Below, in pieces: positions 12,643 through 24,261 of a DNA stretch of 64,000 nucleotides (positions are counted from its first letter, which is position 1; each line of letters begins with the position of its first letter). The notes under the pieces were generated by a model, which had not been told where the DNA came from, made no database searches, and saw only the letters and a program-made list of their open reading frames with translations. The position numbers and the translations under genes are program-made. This DNA comes from Ceriagrion tenellum (Eukaryota; Arthropoda; Insecta; Odonata; Coenagrionidae): positions 52,805,848-52,869,847 of the forward strand of contig OY720639.1 of NCBI GenBank assembly GCA_963169105.1, given 5' to 3'.

Positions 12643-13558
12643 GTCCACGCCTTCCCCGGTTCGTGGATTGTCTGGAGGGACAGGATGTGTATCGCTTGTC
12701 GGTCTGTTCACACGCGTTTCCCGAGAGGCAAACGTCGAGACTTTTTTTTAAGGGATGTCGCGAAATTCTTTCCCTCGACCTTCCGTCGTCACGAGTCTCC
12801 CCCAACATTGGCGCTCTATCGGCTTAGATGGGGGGTTGGGTGACCGAACCGGATTTCTCTCCAGTGAAGAGTTTTTTATTCCAGTCCAATTGTCACTGAC
12901 TTACCTTCATCGGTACGGTTTTTTCTTGTTTTTGGTATAACGTTGTTGTTTCAGGGATTAAAAGTATCATGTGCATATATTGTCAGTGTTTTTACTTTGG
13001 AAATTTTAAATGTTTTTTAAACGGTAAAGAGAATTTTTAATCGTTGCACGGTTGAGCGAGAGTGGAGGGGGGGCCTTCCTTTTTACGTCTTTATATTAGG
13101 AGCGCCGAAAGGATCGGATAAATTGTAGCCTACGAGCCAGTAGATAGTTGGAAAGGGGGAGGGACTGATGTAGTCTAAAATACTTGTGAAAAATGACACG
13201 GTATAGAGAGAGAGAGAGAGGGACATCGATTCATATTTTGGTGCTAAAATACGGGTTTTTGTGTAGTCGGGAGAGGCATCCCCGGGGAATTAAATCACAG
13301 TAACAAACAGTAAAAAGAAGAGCTTCACGAGTGGACCTCAATATCCCTTCTTTCCCTCCATCACAAGGATTATGATATTGAAATATGCTACCTTTTTTTC
13401 CTCTCTCTTATCTCCAATTTCAACTTGTTTTTTGTGGCAATATTTTTTTTAACAAAGACTTTTTAAGGTCGCTAGAATATTTGAAATTTAGGCAGGCGTG
13501 GACTAGATTGTAACGATCCTCCTCTTCTCCCTTTTTTTCCTGCTTCTTGTTGTTCCAG
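12643..13558 (+). other. 3' UTR of exon 1 and spacer before exon 2
   Basis: No finger motif. Contains an AG microsatellite (about 13206-13221) and a T-rich stretch leading into the exon 2 acceptor. Confidence 0.5.
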
Positions 13559-14415
13559 AGGAGCAGTGGTTTCCGTTCCCGCGGACCGCCCTCGCACCCT
13601 CACCTACACCCCCACCGACTTCCTCCTCCACATCTACAACGACCTCGCTCGTCCCATATACCTCCAGCGTCGTGGCGACTCACTCCTCCCCGAACCCTAC
13701 CGCGTCTCCCCCGCCCTCGTCGCTCCCGCACCATGCCCTGCACCCGTCCTCGCCCACGTGGGCGGTGTCCCCGAGGCACCACCACCCCGCTCATCACCAC
13801 CCCCTGGGACCCCAGCGTCCGACACCCGGCGGGAAGCAAGTTAGGAGGAGGGTTGTCGTGGCCCTACTCCCGGCCGATGAGGAGGAAGAGACGTCCGCCG
13901 CGTCCCTCCACCCGCACCACCTGTTCGCCTCCCCCTCCCCGCACCATCACCACCACCACAATCCCCACAGACACCTGACCGGTCACCACCACCACCCTGG
14001 GGGACTCTTCCCTCCCCTCTCCTCTTCCTACGTGACGACCCACTCTTCCTCCTCGTCCACCTCCTCCGCCACCGGCGCCACAAACACCTCCTCGTCATCC
14101 TCTCCCAACTCCAAGTCTTACGCATGTCCACGGTGCGACCGAAGGTACTCAGTCAGCTACACTCTGGAGCGTCACCTTCGCTACGAGTGCGGCGTCGCGA
14201 AGCAGTTCGCGTGCCCAGTCTGTCTGCGCCGCTTCTCCCGTCGTGACGTGTTGCGCGCGCACCAGCGCAAGGCCGGTCACCATCACCACCAACACCATCG
14301 CCACCACCTCGTTCCCTCCCCGACCTCTGCGGCCTCGCGGGCAGTGGAGGAGGCCGCGTCGGCGGTCGTCGAGCTCCCCGCAGAAGTAGTCGGATCCTTG
14401 TTCTCTGGGAAGTAG
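13559..14415 (+). CDS. lola: lola alternative terminal exon 2: His-rich linker, C2HC + C2H2 pair
   Basis: Terminal exon after a TTGTTCCAG acceptor, in phase, encoding 285 residues to TAG. It starts EEQWFPFPR, which resembles the start of exon 1 (EPWSSGYPFPQ). The long linker is Ser/Thr/Pro-rich, then strikingly His-rich, then Ser-rich. Fingers are at residues 190-241 (14125-14280): C2HC finger CPRCDRRYSV...RHLRYEC, then C-x2-C-x12-H-x5-H ending AHQRKAGH. A His-rich and Ser-rich tail with a few Glu and Val follows. The two fingers are nearly identical to those of exon 1, so the pair probably arose by tandem duplication. Differences fall mostly in finger two (PKTFRRRYVLS against LRRFSRRDVLR), where base contact would change. 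The exon is very GC-rich, so all other frames are open too. Confidence 0.9.
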
Positions 14416-17183
14416 GGCGTCTTCGCTTCACTCTCCGCTCTCTCCACTCTCTTGTTGTTTGTCCCCTTCTCTATAGAATGAGAGAGAGAAAAGACACATT
14501 GGAACAAGTTTTTTAATCAAGGAAATATATTTAAATGCAAAAAAAATCCTCTCTTTTAAAAAGCAAAATGGTTATATATCGTAAGAAATCTTCCTCTTAT
14601 TGCTCATTTTTCTCTCCGAGGTGAAATCTTGTACATAGTATTAAAAAAGATTGCCCTTCTTGCCTCAAATTTTTTTAAATCCATATACTGGCGTTGTCCT
14701 TGGCAATATCGTGACATTTTTCTCTCCCTCGTCATTTGAAAGCATTTTAAAGGAAATGGGAGTACGTGTTTTAAATTTGCGATCGTTTTGATCTCCTTGT
14801 TATAAAAATATTGCGACCTGTTTGCCCTTAAAACTAGTCATGTTAAAACCTAAACTTTATATATATTATAGGTCAATATAACCGTTGCCCTGAGTTTTGA
14901 TGTTGATTGGGGTAAGGGTGTGTTTTTTGATCCTATATATTTTTAAAGCTATAATACAGCGTGCAGATCCATTTTTGCCAGTAGATGTTACCTGTCCCTC
15001 TGCAGGGTCTTTCTGTCAGAGATTTTGAGTGATGCGCTTCAACCAAACTGATGAGAGGGGTATGGGCTTTCCCATATGTTGAGCATCCTTTGGATCGAGT
15101 CAATTCCTGGCATGCAGCAGGAAGGGAAGTTGCCAATTGAGAAACGAATTATTTTTCCCCGATTTTTAACTTTTACTAGCTGTGCTATGTTTAAGCCAAA
15201 GGCGACTTACTGTGATTTTATAAATGTTTAGGATATTGTTATGAAAAGCTCAGACTAATCGGGTATTCATGTTTGTATTTTCACTCTATAATTGGGTTGT
15301 GATTACATTGGTATAAATGGAACCATTTGATGAGAAGCCTTACTGGTTAAAAACGCTCAATCTTAAAAGAGTGTAGGTGGAAGTATCATTATTTTTTCTT
15401 TATATTGCATTATTGGATTAATGTGATATGTATATATGTATTTATATTGTCATCATACTATTGAATATTTTTTCCTTTTCGGATATCTTAAGGTTTTATC
15501 AATCTTATTCTATTCATCGTAGGTAGGTTATTGTGCAGGGTATTTATATTTATTACTTGGGCTGATTACTCTTTTAATACTAATAAAGTTAGCCCTTAAC
15601 CATTTCCGTGTCATTATTATGTTGAATAAAAATGGACCTGAGGGCTGATGTGGTTGATAATCTTTACCAATAAGTGTGATAAAATTTCATCTCCATGTTT
15701 TCTGTGTTCCTCTGTCCCCGTCAAGGGTACTGTTTTGGATGTCTTGTTATTAACATTATTATTGCTCTTGTTGTTGACAACGATAATAAATGTTTATCAA
15801 AAACCTATTTGTGATGTATCATTGAGTGAAATAATTACAATATTCCTCCTTTATTGTTCTTTTCCCTCCTTCCTTTGTCTTATTGACTATCTCGTAAGGG
15901 AATATTAGTACCATTAGGAAAGGATATCACAACTAAAATAAAATAAGTCAATTGGGACCCTAACGGTGCATGTTAAGATCGCTCTAAATTCACCAATTAT
16001 TTTTGCAATTGTGTTAATGCGTAAAGATTTTACGCTTCTGATGATTCTTGGTATCCTCGTTAGTTTCAAAGTGGATATTTCCATCAATTATATACTTGAA
16101 AACTGATATTTGTATCGTATTGCAGCACCAATTTGACTTCTGTGCTTATTATTCTATTCGCCCTGTCGATGCAAATTGTAGATGCTACATCTAGCGGTGT
16201 TTTATTTTTTGTCAAGTTTTGTGACTGCTGTTGGTGAGAGTGCGTTTCTCCTATTGCATGCTCGAAGTGTGCATCTTCATAATCTTTTGGGTCGCTCATG
16301 AGGACAATTGTCAATCGTGGTATTGGCAATGATGCTCGCCCTGCTTGCGATGGCGACCGTGTTTTGAGAAGTTATACCGCCGTTTTCTCTTTTTGCGTTG
16401 ACTCTGGTACGGGTTGGGCACATTTTCGGTGGTGTTATATTACCTGTATGGTCTGCTATAACCATTAGATTGTACTTCTTCTCAATTTTGTACCACGTCA
16501 GATTTTTAGAGGTGGACAAGGGAAAGCTGTGTTTTTGTCTTGTACTCTTAATCTCTGTTTGTAGTCGACCAGAAATGGTTGTTTTGAACAATTTTTCGTG
16601 GTAGTTTCTCTTGATTAATTTATGGTATTGAGGCAGATAACCTTTGGTGTCTCAATAGCCTTTGTTGAAGTTCTTTCTTTGGCTAAGCTATCTTTAAAGG
16701 GTGCTTGGCCTTGCCGTGTTGATTCCGTCCCATGCTATTTGGTTGTCTGACCCGTAAGACGAGACTGACAGTTTCGACAATGTGATTATGATGAACGCTG
16801 CTCTCATGACTAAGGACTTCGACTTTCTCGCTTTTTTCTTACTTAATCCTTATTAATGGGGCCGACTTGGTTTAAAGTTCATTTATTTTATTTATTGAAT
16901 GCAATTTTTTAATTTGGAATTTTGTCCCAAATTCATCCAGTCATGTTATAATAGTTGGTGTTGGAACTAGAATAAGAGCACCTTGGATCGTTTCCCGTTT
17001 TGGTAACCCTCGTCGTTTCATTCTTACCGTCGTTTCATGTCTCCGTATCGGTGTAACTCGCGTACTCTTTAAGCCGTGCCCGAGTGGTTCAATCCAGAGT
17101 ATCATGATGAAAGAGCCTCGTGAGAGGGCCTTTCCTCCCAGTCACTTTTATTCAGAGTTGCCCCCTCTCTGGCCTCTTTGCAG
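14416..17183 (+). other. 3' UTR of exon 2 and 2.7-kb spacer
   Basis: AT-rich and non-coding in appearance. Small open frames have no domain, composition or splice support. Nothing else recognised until the exon 3 acceptor. Confidence 0.5.
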
Positions 17184-17800
17184 GCGGAGCGGCGGAGACG
17201 ACCACAGTGTACCTGGATTGGACCACTCAAGTGGGGAGGTCCTCCCCTTCGCCACCTTCCCCATTAGCAGCCGTTCCGACTTTATCCTCGTACAGCCGCG
17301 GTGCCTACCGATCCTCGAGAGCCTGCCTCTCTCCACAGCCGCACCCACAGTCCATCCCCCCGTACCCGCTGCCCTCACTGACCTCGGCCCCACATCTACC
17401 CATCCGTCCTGGTGTCCCCGCTCTGCCCCCGTCCATGACTCTGTCCCCCGTGATCCCCGGGCCTTCCTCAGGCGCTGCCGAGAGGGACGCGGGGGCAGAT
17501 CCTTCGTCACCGTCCTCTCGTCTGCACCCGTGCCCCCGATGCGGCCGTCCGTACAAGACCCGTTCCACACTCAACCGACACCTGAGGTACGAGTGTGGGG
17601 GTGCTGGACGTCGGTTCGAATGCCCCATCTGTTTGAAGCGAATCTCCAGGCCGGACACCTTTCGACAGCATGCCCTCATACACCGTTCCGAGGCGGCCGC
17701 GGCGGGAGCTGCCATGTCGGCTTTGTTAGACGTGGAGAAGCAGGGGGAAGATATGGGTTCTCCTCCTTCTTCGTCATCCTCCATTCCTCACAGTTGTTGA
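17184..17800 (+). CDS. lola: lola alternative terminal exon 3: C2HC + C2H2 pair with altered inter-finger linker
   Basis: Terminal exon after CTCTTTGCAG, in phase, 205 residues to TGA. It starts GGAAETTTVYLDW. The linker is Ser/Pro-rich and ordinary for this family. Fingers are at residues 117-167 (17531-17683): CPRCGRPYKTRSTLNRH then LRYEC, then ECGGAGRRFECPIC, then H-x3-H (QHALIH). The residues between the fingers (GGAGRR) differ from the usual GKEPQ or GVAKQ and the linker is one residue longer. The tail is Ala-rich and then Ser/Pro-rich. An ATTAAA at 17809-17814, a few bases after the stop, could be the polyadenylation signal. The open frame continues upstream of the acceptor, but that part has no family resemblance. 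Confidence 0.9.
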
Positions 17801-17808
17801 CCTGCACA

Positions 17809-17814
17809 ATTAAA
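17809..17814 (+). terminator. Possible polyadenylation signal for exon 3
   Basis: ATTAAA nine bases after the exon 3 stop, followed by T/G-rich sequence. Motif reading only. Confidence 0.35.
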
Positions 17815-18825
17815 GTGCTTTGCTGCACCGTTTTTATTAATGAGTAATTTTTGGGGGGATATTCTTCCCTGGGTTTGTTGTTATAAAGACCGTCACTTTC
17901 TCTCCTCGCGATTTTTAAGGAATGATGCAGGCCAGTTGGGCTTTCCGGAATTGTTGTCACGACTTGTATCGTGGATTCACTTCTTTCTGAGGTCTTTAGG
18001 CATACGTAACTTTTCTTTCGGTGTTTGATTGGTTGCGTAGGTTTGTGGTTAATCTCGTCTTTAAGTTTTGCCGTTGCAAAGTATCCGATGCTGTTGATCG
18101 CTGTTTTTATTTAAATAGTTGTTTATTAGAGAAATTTTATAGAGCGTTAGTATTTGCTGTTCTGCCTGGTGTGTTTTGTTTCTTCAACTTCAGTGCTTAG
18201 TGGTTGTTTTTGGATGAATCCAAATGGAAAATCTTGCGCTTAATTAATCGCACTCTTCTAGTCTTCTCATTCGCTGTTTTTAATTTCACAATGCGAAGTA
18301 CACGCGGCGGTAGTAGCCAAGTGATTTGACCGTTGGATTCTTTACCCTGCCAATGCAATCGTAGGTTTGCGTGTAATTTACTGATGCCAACCTCATTGCC
18401 TGTCCAACAGTTTTTATCTTTGTTGATTAATGTTATTTCTTCTTCGCTTGGGAGCTACATCTGGCTGAATTGTTCAACTTCTTAATTATTGTTGACTCAG
18501 AGATCCAACCTCTTTTGGTACCTCCTCATGTGATTTCATCTATTGTAAACAAATTTTGCTGCAATAAATTCCTTGAAATTTTATGTTTTCATTTACTCTT
18601 CCCTAATCCCTCGACGTTTTACACCAATATGGCCAAAGGATACGGTCATCGTAGTAGTTGACTGACTTATGCGTAGTCCCTTTCTTACATAATGTTGGTT
18701 TTACCTCTAGAATTCGCCAGTTTGCTCGCGCCGTTCTAAATGGCATGGAACTAGCCGCGAGCTTGTTTACAGAACAGCAGAGCGGTGTATTTGGTAACGG
18801 TTTGCTGTTCTGTGTCTTTTTCCAG
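17815..18825 (+). other. Spacer between exons 3 and 4
   Basis: AT-rich sequence with no finger motif or convincing exon. Confidence 0.5.
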
Positions 18826-19250
18826 GCCGGACCCACGTCGGTCTGTCCCGAAGTGGTTGCCGCGATGTAAGGTGCGGAGAGTCGGTGCATTATGAGGGGG
18901 AGACCTTGGGGGGAGTAGGGGATTGGCTGGCTAGTGGTGGTGGCAGTGACGGTGGGTGGTACGCGGCTGATGGGTTGGGATCGGAGAGCCACAGCCCTGG
19001 ACACAACCAGAGGGCGGTCAGGGGACGTTACGTTTGCGACGCCTGCGGTAAAGCTTACGCATGGGTCTCTAACCTTACAAGACACGTGAGACTCGAATGT
19101 GGAAAGGAACCACAATTTCAGTGCCCTCAGTGTCACAAGCGCACCAAACACCTGTCAAACCTCCGGGTTCACATGCGAACCAGGCACCCAGACGTGGATC
19201 CCTTCGTGGCGCTGGCTAATTTGCAGGTTGGAGGAACGATGAATCGTTGA
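18826..19250 (+). CDS. lola: lola alternative terminal exon 4: short linker, C2HC + C2H2 pair
   Basis: Terminal exon after TTTTTCCAG, in phase, 141 residues to TGA. It starts GRTHVGLSRSG and has a short Gly-rich linker. Fingers are at residues 71-121 (19035-19187): CDACGKAYAWVSNLTRH then VRLECGKEPQFQCPQC, the classical lola core, then H-x4-H (HMRTRH). A 20-residue tail ends MNR. The KAYAW...N recognition region is unlike its neighbours, so DNA preference should differ. An internal GATGTAAGG near the exon start resembles a weak donor, but the frame reads through to the fingers. Confidence 0.92.
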
Positions 19251-19806
19251 GTTTTTCATGGATTATCTCAGTGGATCATTTCAGATACTTTTTCTCAGAA
19301 TTCATTCCCTGGACTTCTTAAATCTGAAAACTACCATAGGAGACATTCTGGTCGACTGTCATCGAGCGGCGCCCATACTTCCTATTCTCCACAATAGCCG
19401 AAAAGCAGGGGTAAATCGCAAAGCTCTATTAAAGATAATCTTAATGATCTACCTGTCGTAGTCTTCAGCCTGATTGCCCTAGTTCTTGGGGTTTCTTGAA
19501 AACCTTAATAGTCGCAGGCGATGGTTTGAACATGATCTGCTTTTCACGGTGTGTTATGGTTGGAGTTGCTCATTCCACATGCCATGAGCAGTTTTAAGGT
19601 GTGACTTGCGATTAGTTGTGCATAAGTGTGGATGTTCCGAGGGAAGAAATTAGTCTCAACCGTTTTAAAATCAGGAGCGGGGCGTAAAATAATGTATATC
19701 TAGGGGCATTTGGTCGGTTACTGCTCATGATTGGATCTTGGATAAGTTGCCATAATTCTTAGAAATCTGGCTTTTTTACCTGCCATTCGTTTTTTTGCTT
19801 TTGCAG
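19251..19806 (+). other. Spacer between exons 4 and 5
   Basis: 3' UTR and intron sequence; no exon or finger motif seen. Confidence 0.5.
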
Positions 19807-20246
19807 GCCTGACTTCGCCGGTGATCAGGCTAGGTGAAGAGTGCTTCCCCTCGGAGTTGAAGGATTATGTGTGTGATAGTAAAGTGGAGGTCGATGTACC
19901 CTCAGTTAATGCTAATCAGCAGCTCTCACCGTCTAATTTGGATGAAGTTTTATATCCGCCTAGGAGGGTCTCCTGGGGTGGTGTGGAGAGTAGTGATTCA
20001 GATATGGTAGAAAGTTGCAGTTCTGGGAACAAGATCGATAGATCTCACTTAAGACGGCCTGACGGATATTGGCTCTGTGACATTTGTGGCCGTTCTTATA
20101 CTTTGAAATCATCACTGATGCGCCACAAGAAATTAGAATGCGGTAAGGAGGCATCGTTCGCCTGTCCTTTCTGCCCTGCCCGTAGTTCTCGAGCGTCCAA
20201 CCTAGCGAGGCATATAAGGACCATACACCCTATGATCGGAAGGTGA
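19807..20246 (+). CDS. lola: lola alternative terminal exon 5: C2HC + C2H2 pair
   Basis: Terminal exon after TTTTGCAG, in phase, 146 residues to TGA. It starts GLTSPVIRLGEECF. The linker is acidic and Ser-rich (VESSDSDMVESCSSGN). Fingers are at residues 91-141 (20076-20228): CDICGRSYTLKSSLMRH then KKLECGKEASFACPFC, then H-x4-H (HIRTIH). Six residues follow the last His. Codon use is less GC-biased than in exons 1-3, matching the AT-richer surroundings. It lies only about 560 bp after exon 4. Confidence 0.92.
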
Positions 20247-22681
20247 AATTATGGTAGTTTAACGTGCGTAAGTGCCCTATAATTTATTGGTTTGAATCAG
20301 AGTAGCCTCCGCATGACCTTGCACTTTCTCTCTACGTTCATTAACACACAAAGGAGCGAAGTTTTTGTCATTGTATTTGTTCTGTGGCTGGTGGTTTGAT
20401 TTGAACCTATTCTAGCTTTGTTCCACTGATGTGTAAATTGGTATTGTTTATTGTGATAGGGAGTATTGGTCAAATGAAAAAACAACTCGAATAGTCATCA
20501 GCGTCTAGAGTTTTGTCCGATTTGTCTTCATCAGTGCTTACAGGGCGGCTGTTAGGAGCACCGGAATATTTGTTGTATATTTTCCCTGATGAAGTCTAAC
20601 AAATATGACGCATTGTAGGAAGTGGCTCTTGAGTTTTTTGTTATATGTACCCCTTACTATATTATTCTCGGTCAGTAGGCAAAAGGTACTAATGTCATAT
20701 TTGCTGTCGAAGTACATGCTTTTTATGAGTTCAGGAATCAGTATTTCCAAATTTCGAGGGTTTTTTGCTCTCAGTCCTCCGACCATATTATCCAACCAAC
20801 AGAATCTGTTGTTTTTTTCATTCTCCAGAGAAATTCTTATCTTGTCAACTGTAAATCAGTTAAAACATGCCTGGTTGTATAGGTCGTGTTCTCTCGTGCG
20901 TGGGTATTTTCTGGTGGAACGCGACTGCGTGTTCACATTTCCACCCGACGAGCATAATTAGCAAGAACAAGGTTTTTGCTATAGATTCGTTTCTAGTCAC
21001 CTAATATTGCGTCGTCCGTAGTTTCCTTGGGATATCAGTTGTCGCCAGTCATGATTGACGTGGTTTTGAGTACCCGGAATTTTTATGTACGTAATATGTG
21101 CATTTTTTCTGTATTCCTACGTGTTGAAATAAATACTGTTGTAACACGTGCAATTGTGATTTATTTAGAGCATTGGTTCTCCTGGATAACTTCTTCTACC
21201 ATGCGTCTAATGGAAGATGGTGCTAAGTGATGAAGTGTTCTGATGATAAATTCTGTAATGTTGGAAGTTCACATATTTTATTGCCGTCCAGTGGCTTGCA
21301 GCATTCAGCCATCTTGAGAATGTGCTTTGTTTCTAGGAAATATTTTAGGGAACATTGGTCGCTGTTAATCACCTCTGCCTCCAATGTCGGCTAGCATGGG
21401 ATAGTGTTAACTGTGCTGTTGTAGAGGTTGGACGAAATTTGGGTTATATTAAGCTAAGTTCTCCGCATATCCATTTCGTAGATGAAAATTCAGTTATAAC
21501 ATAGGGTGTATGAAAGTGTGCGACCTCACTGTGTTAGATATACGTCCGACCCGTTGAATGCAAATTTTGTGGTTTTTATGCCAAATTTTTGTTATGTTCG
21601 AGAAGCTTTCATATGCCTGTATTTTGTTTTGAATGAGGGTAGTAAATCGAGCTTAATATTTTTCCTCTAGCAGGTAGCAATCATACTTCAATTGTTTGTT
21701 TATTTCGCACGACGCCACATTCTTGAAGGGCCATTTTTGACACCTTTCTTGCTGTCTGCGCCACCCCCGTACCGAGTATTTCAAAATTATTTATTTGGCC
21801 TCCTTTGGGTTGTCGGTAAAAACGCCTTTGTTCACTCAATCTCCGCCAATTAGTATCAGTATTCCATATTGATAGTATTCCAAGACTCATCTTTTCTTCA
21901 TATTACCATAGTGCATGCTTAGATTATTGGGACGTACCGTGCCTATAATTCTTTGCGATGCGGTTTTGCGACAACTTATTTCGTCAGAAATATTTGCCAG
22001 TGTAATGTTGGTTTGCCTTTATAAGCACGTTAATGTTTCTACGTCGTTCAAGTGTATTAAACGCGGAATTTCTCTGGGGTTCATATTCAGGATTGGGTAT
22101 TTATCGCTTCAACATTGGATATTAAATAAAAAAATTTTGTATTCTTCCTTCTGAATTTGTTGGTCTCGTAATGCCCACGCATCCTTTTATTGATTTAGCC
22201 TTATGTAGACTTGTAAATACTTATTGATGGAAATATTTCAAACAGATATTGCATGCTGTGAAGTTATGGGGTACAGATTTTCAAGGTATTTACATCGTCC
22301 TTTTAGTACACACATCGAATGGCTATTTACATTTTCATGGGTCTTATATCTCAAAGAATGGCCGGAGTCGTATCCGGCTTATCCTATCACATGCCCTTGT
22401 AACTTTTCGCTGACTGCAACGTAGTTGTGATTGAAGTCCTTTCGCTGGGCTTATTGCTAACCAAGGGATCCATAACGAATACAGATGGATGTCTCGTAAA
22501 GATCCTGATGGAATGTCGACGTGCACCGTCTACTCCCGGAACGTCGTGGAACGCACAGTGACATGTAATTTGCCTTCCTAAACTGGGTGTGTGAATGTCA
22601 CTCACGATGTGAAATCGAAGTGTATCAAGGTGGGCATTTTTGTGGTTTAACTCCAATTCTTATGTCTTTTTAACTTGTTAG

Positions 22682-22750
22682 TACAGTAGTACCTCGGTTT
22701 TTGTTGACTTTCTTTAACAACGGTTTCGGATTTCTCGGTGTGCCCACGTG
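22682..22750 (+). mobile_element. Possible pogo/Tigger-like terminal fragment
   Basis: TACAGTAGTACCTCGG resembles the end of pogo/Tigger-class DNA transposons, which start CAG...ACCTCGG next to a TA target. No matching reverse-complement end was found nearby, so at most a truncated copy. Family recalled from motif only. Confidence 0.3.
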
Positions 22751-23061
22751 ACCTCGCCGCTAATTCTGCGAAATTAAAGACCAACCCTCACGTTCTCCTA
22801 CTCAGTGTAGTGTTGTTTCTCGTGTGAGCATCACCCCACGTCTAGCCCAACTATCTCAATGCTTTTCTGTGTTATTGTTTTTTTATTGATTGCGCGAGCT
22901 AATACTAGATTTTGTTTTGTTGCTGGCCGTGTCTGCAATTTGCTTAATTATAATACCTTGCCCCTTTTCGGCAAATCTTGTGGAAGTGACAGGAACAGAC
23001 CTCCTCGGACCTCTCTCTTGTGCGAAATAACTCTGAAGCTAGTCCTAGTTCCAAAAGACCT

Positions 23062-24261
23062 GGGGGGTGTTTCAGAATCATCCGTTCCGTTCGGATCGGA
23101 AGACTTTAATCGAATTCTACGTCGCTTACTATCGAAAAGACTATCCGTGCGTTTCAGACCGCTTTCTATCGGTTCAAAGATGGCTTTCCGATCGGAATAG
23201 AAGTCGATTGGCATAGAGGTGTCGGAACGCCATTCCGATTGCATTGGTTGGTCTCAGGTGAATACCCTTATGATGTTGTTGACATTAATTATTTTGCTGT
23301 AGTAAGATAATACCACTTTATTTCATGAATTCACATTTTTGTGAATGTTCTGCAAGAATAATAAAGGTGTAGGAAAATGTAATTCACATGTAAACGGGGC
23401 AATACATGCGCATGTTGTGTCACTGTTGGCGCAAGTTTGCTTACAAATTATTTAGACATGTAATCCAGCAAAAGGACGATGAAACAAGTTGGAATGCATA
23501 GTAACTGGAGTGCTTAATAACTTATAAATAACTGAGGTAGGTCCTTTGGTTTGGAAATACATCAATTTGGTTGGTTTTGATACTTTTGTTTACGTGACTT
23601 AGTATCGTAGTTACATCATTGGTAATAATAGACGTGGTTATGTACTTCATTAGATTTATTCAATATTATACAACCTAAATATTATATTTCTATGTGAAAT
23701 ATTCGTTTGAAGTGATATATCTGCAACGATTTCCGAAGTTATGTCCACTTACCATCGATCAGCTGATTATCGATTTCGATGCATGTGACCTTAACAATCA
23801 ACTCTTGTGTACTCACGAGAATGAACGAACAAAATCTTGCCCTCATTTTAGAACTTGCCAAAAATTTGCCCCCCTTCCCGTCATTTACACATAAAACGGT
23901 AAGGGATGGCATTACAAAAATTACAAACGGACAATTCTAAAATAATTTAACCCATAATTACTTCAATTACATTACACTGTATCAATTAGCACAAATATAT
24001 GCCCATACGTACCTTTTCCCGTCATCGTGAAAGTTGTGAAACTTGCGGGTGGTTGTTTTTCGCTGCTCACTTGTCTCTTCAAAACCATGACGTTTCATCG
24101 TAGCTCGACTGGGATGACGAGTGACGTAATACCAAAAGCGGAACACTTTCCGATCGGAAGTGTGAAGCGCAAGGAAGACGAGCGTAGGATAAGCATCCGA
24201 TCGACTCGCATTGAATCCGGTTCCGATGCCGCCAATCCGATTACACTCTGAAACACCCCCC
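23062..24261. mobile_element. 1.2-kb non-autonomous DNA transposon-like element with terminal inverted repeats
   Basis: The left end reads GGGGGGTGTTTCAGA and the right end is its exact reverse complement, TCTGAAACACCCCCC, 1200 bp apart. Just inside both ends are CpG-rich subterminal blocks with repeated CGATCGGAA-type words (for example CTTTCCGATCGGAA), while the middle is AT-rich. No transposase frame is present, so it looks like a MITE or internally deleted element. No clean target-site duplication was seen, so the superfamily is undetermined. The minus-strand open frames at its two ends are artefacts of the subterminal blocks. Confidence 0.7.

Noticed and set aside
13547..13978. Alternative frame protein over exon 2
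   Set aside because: Pro/Arg/Thr-rich shadow of the GC-rich exon; lacks the fingers and ends before them.
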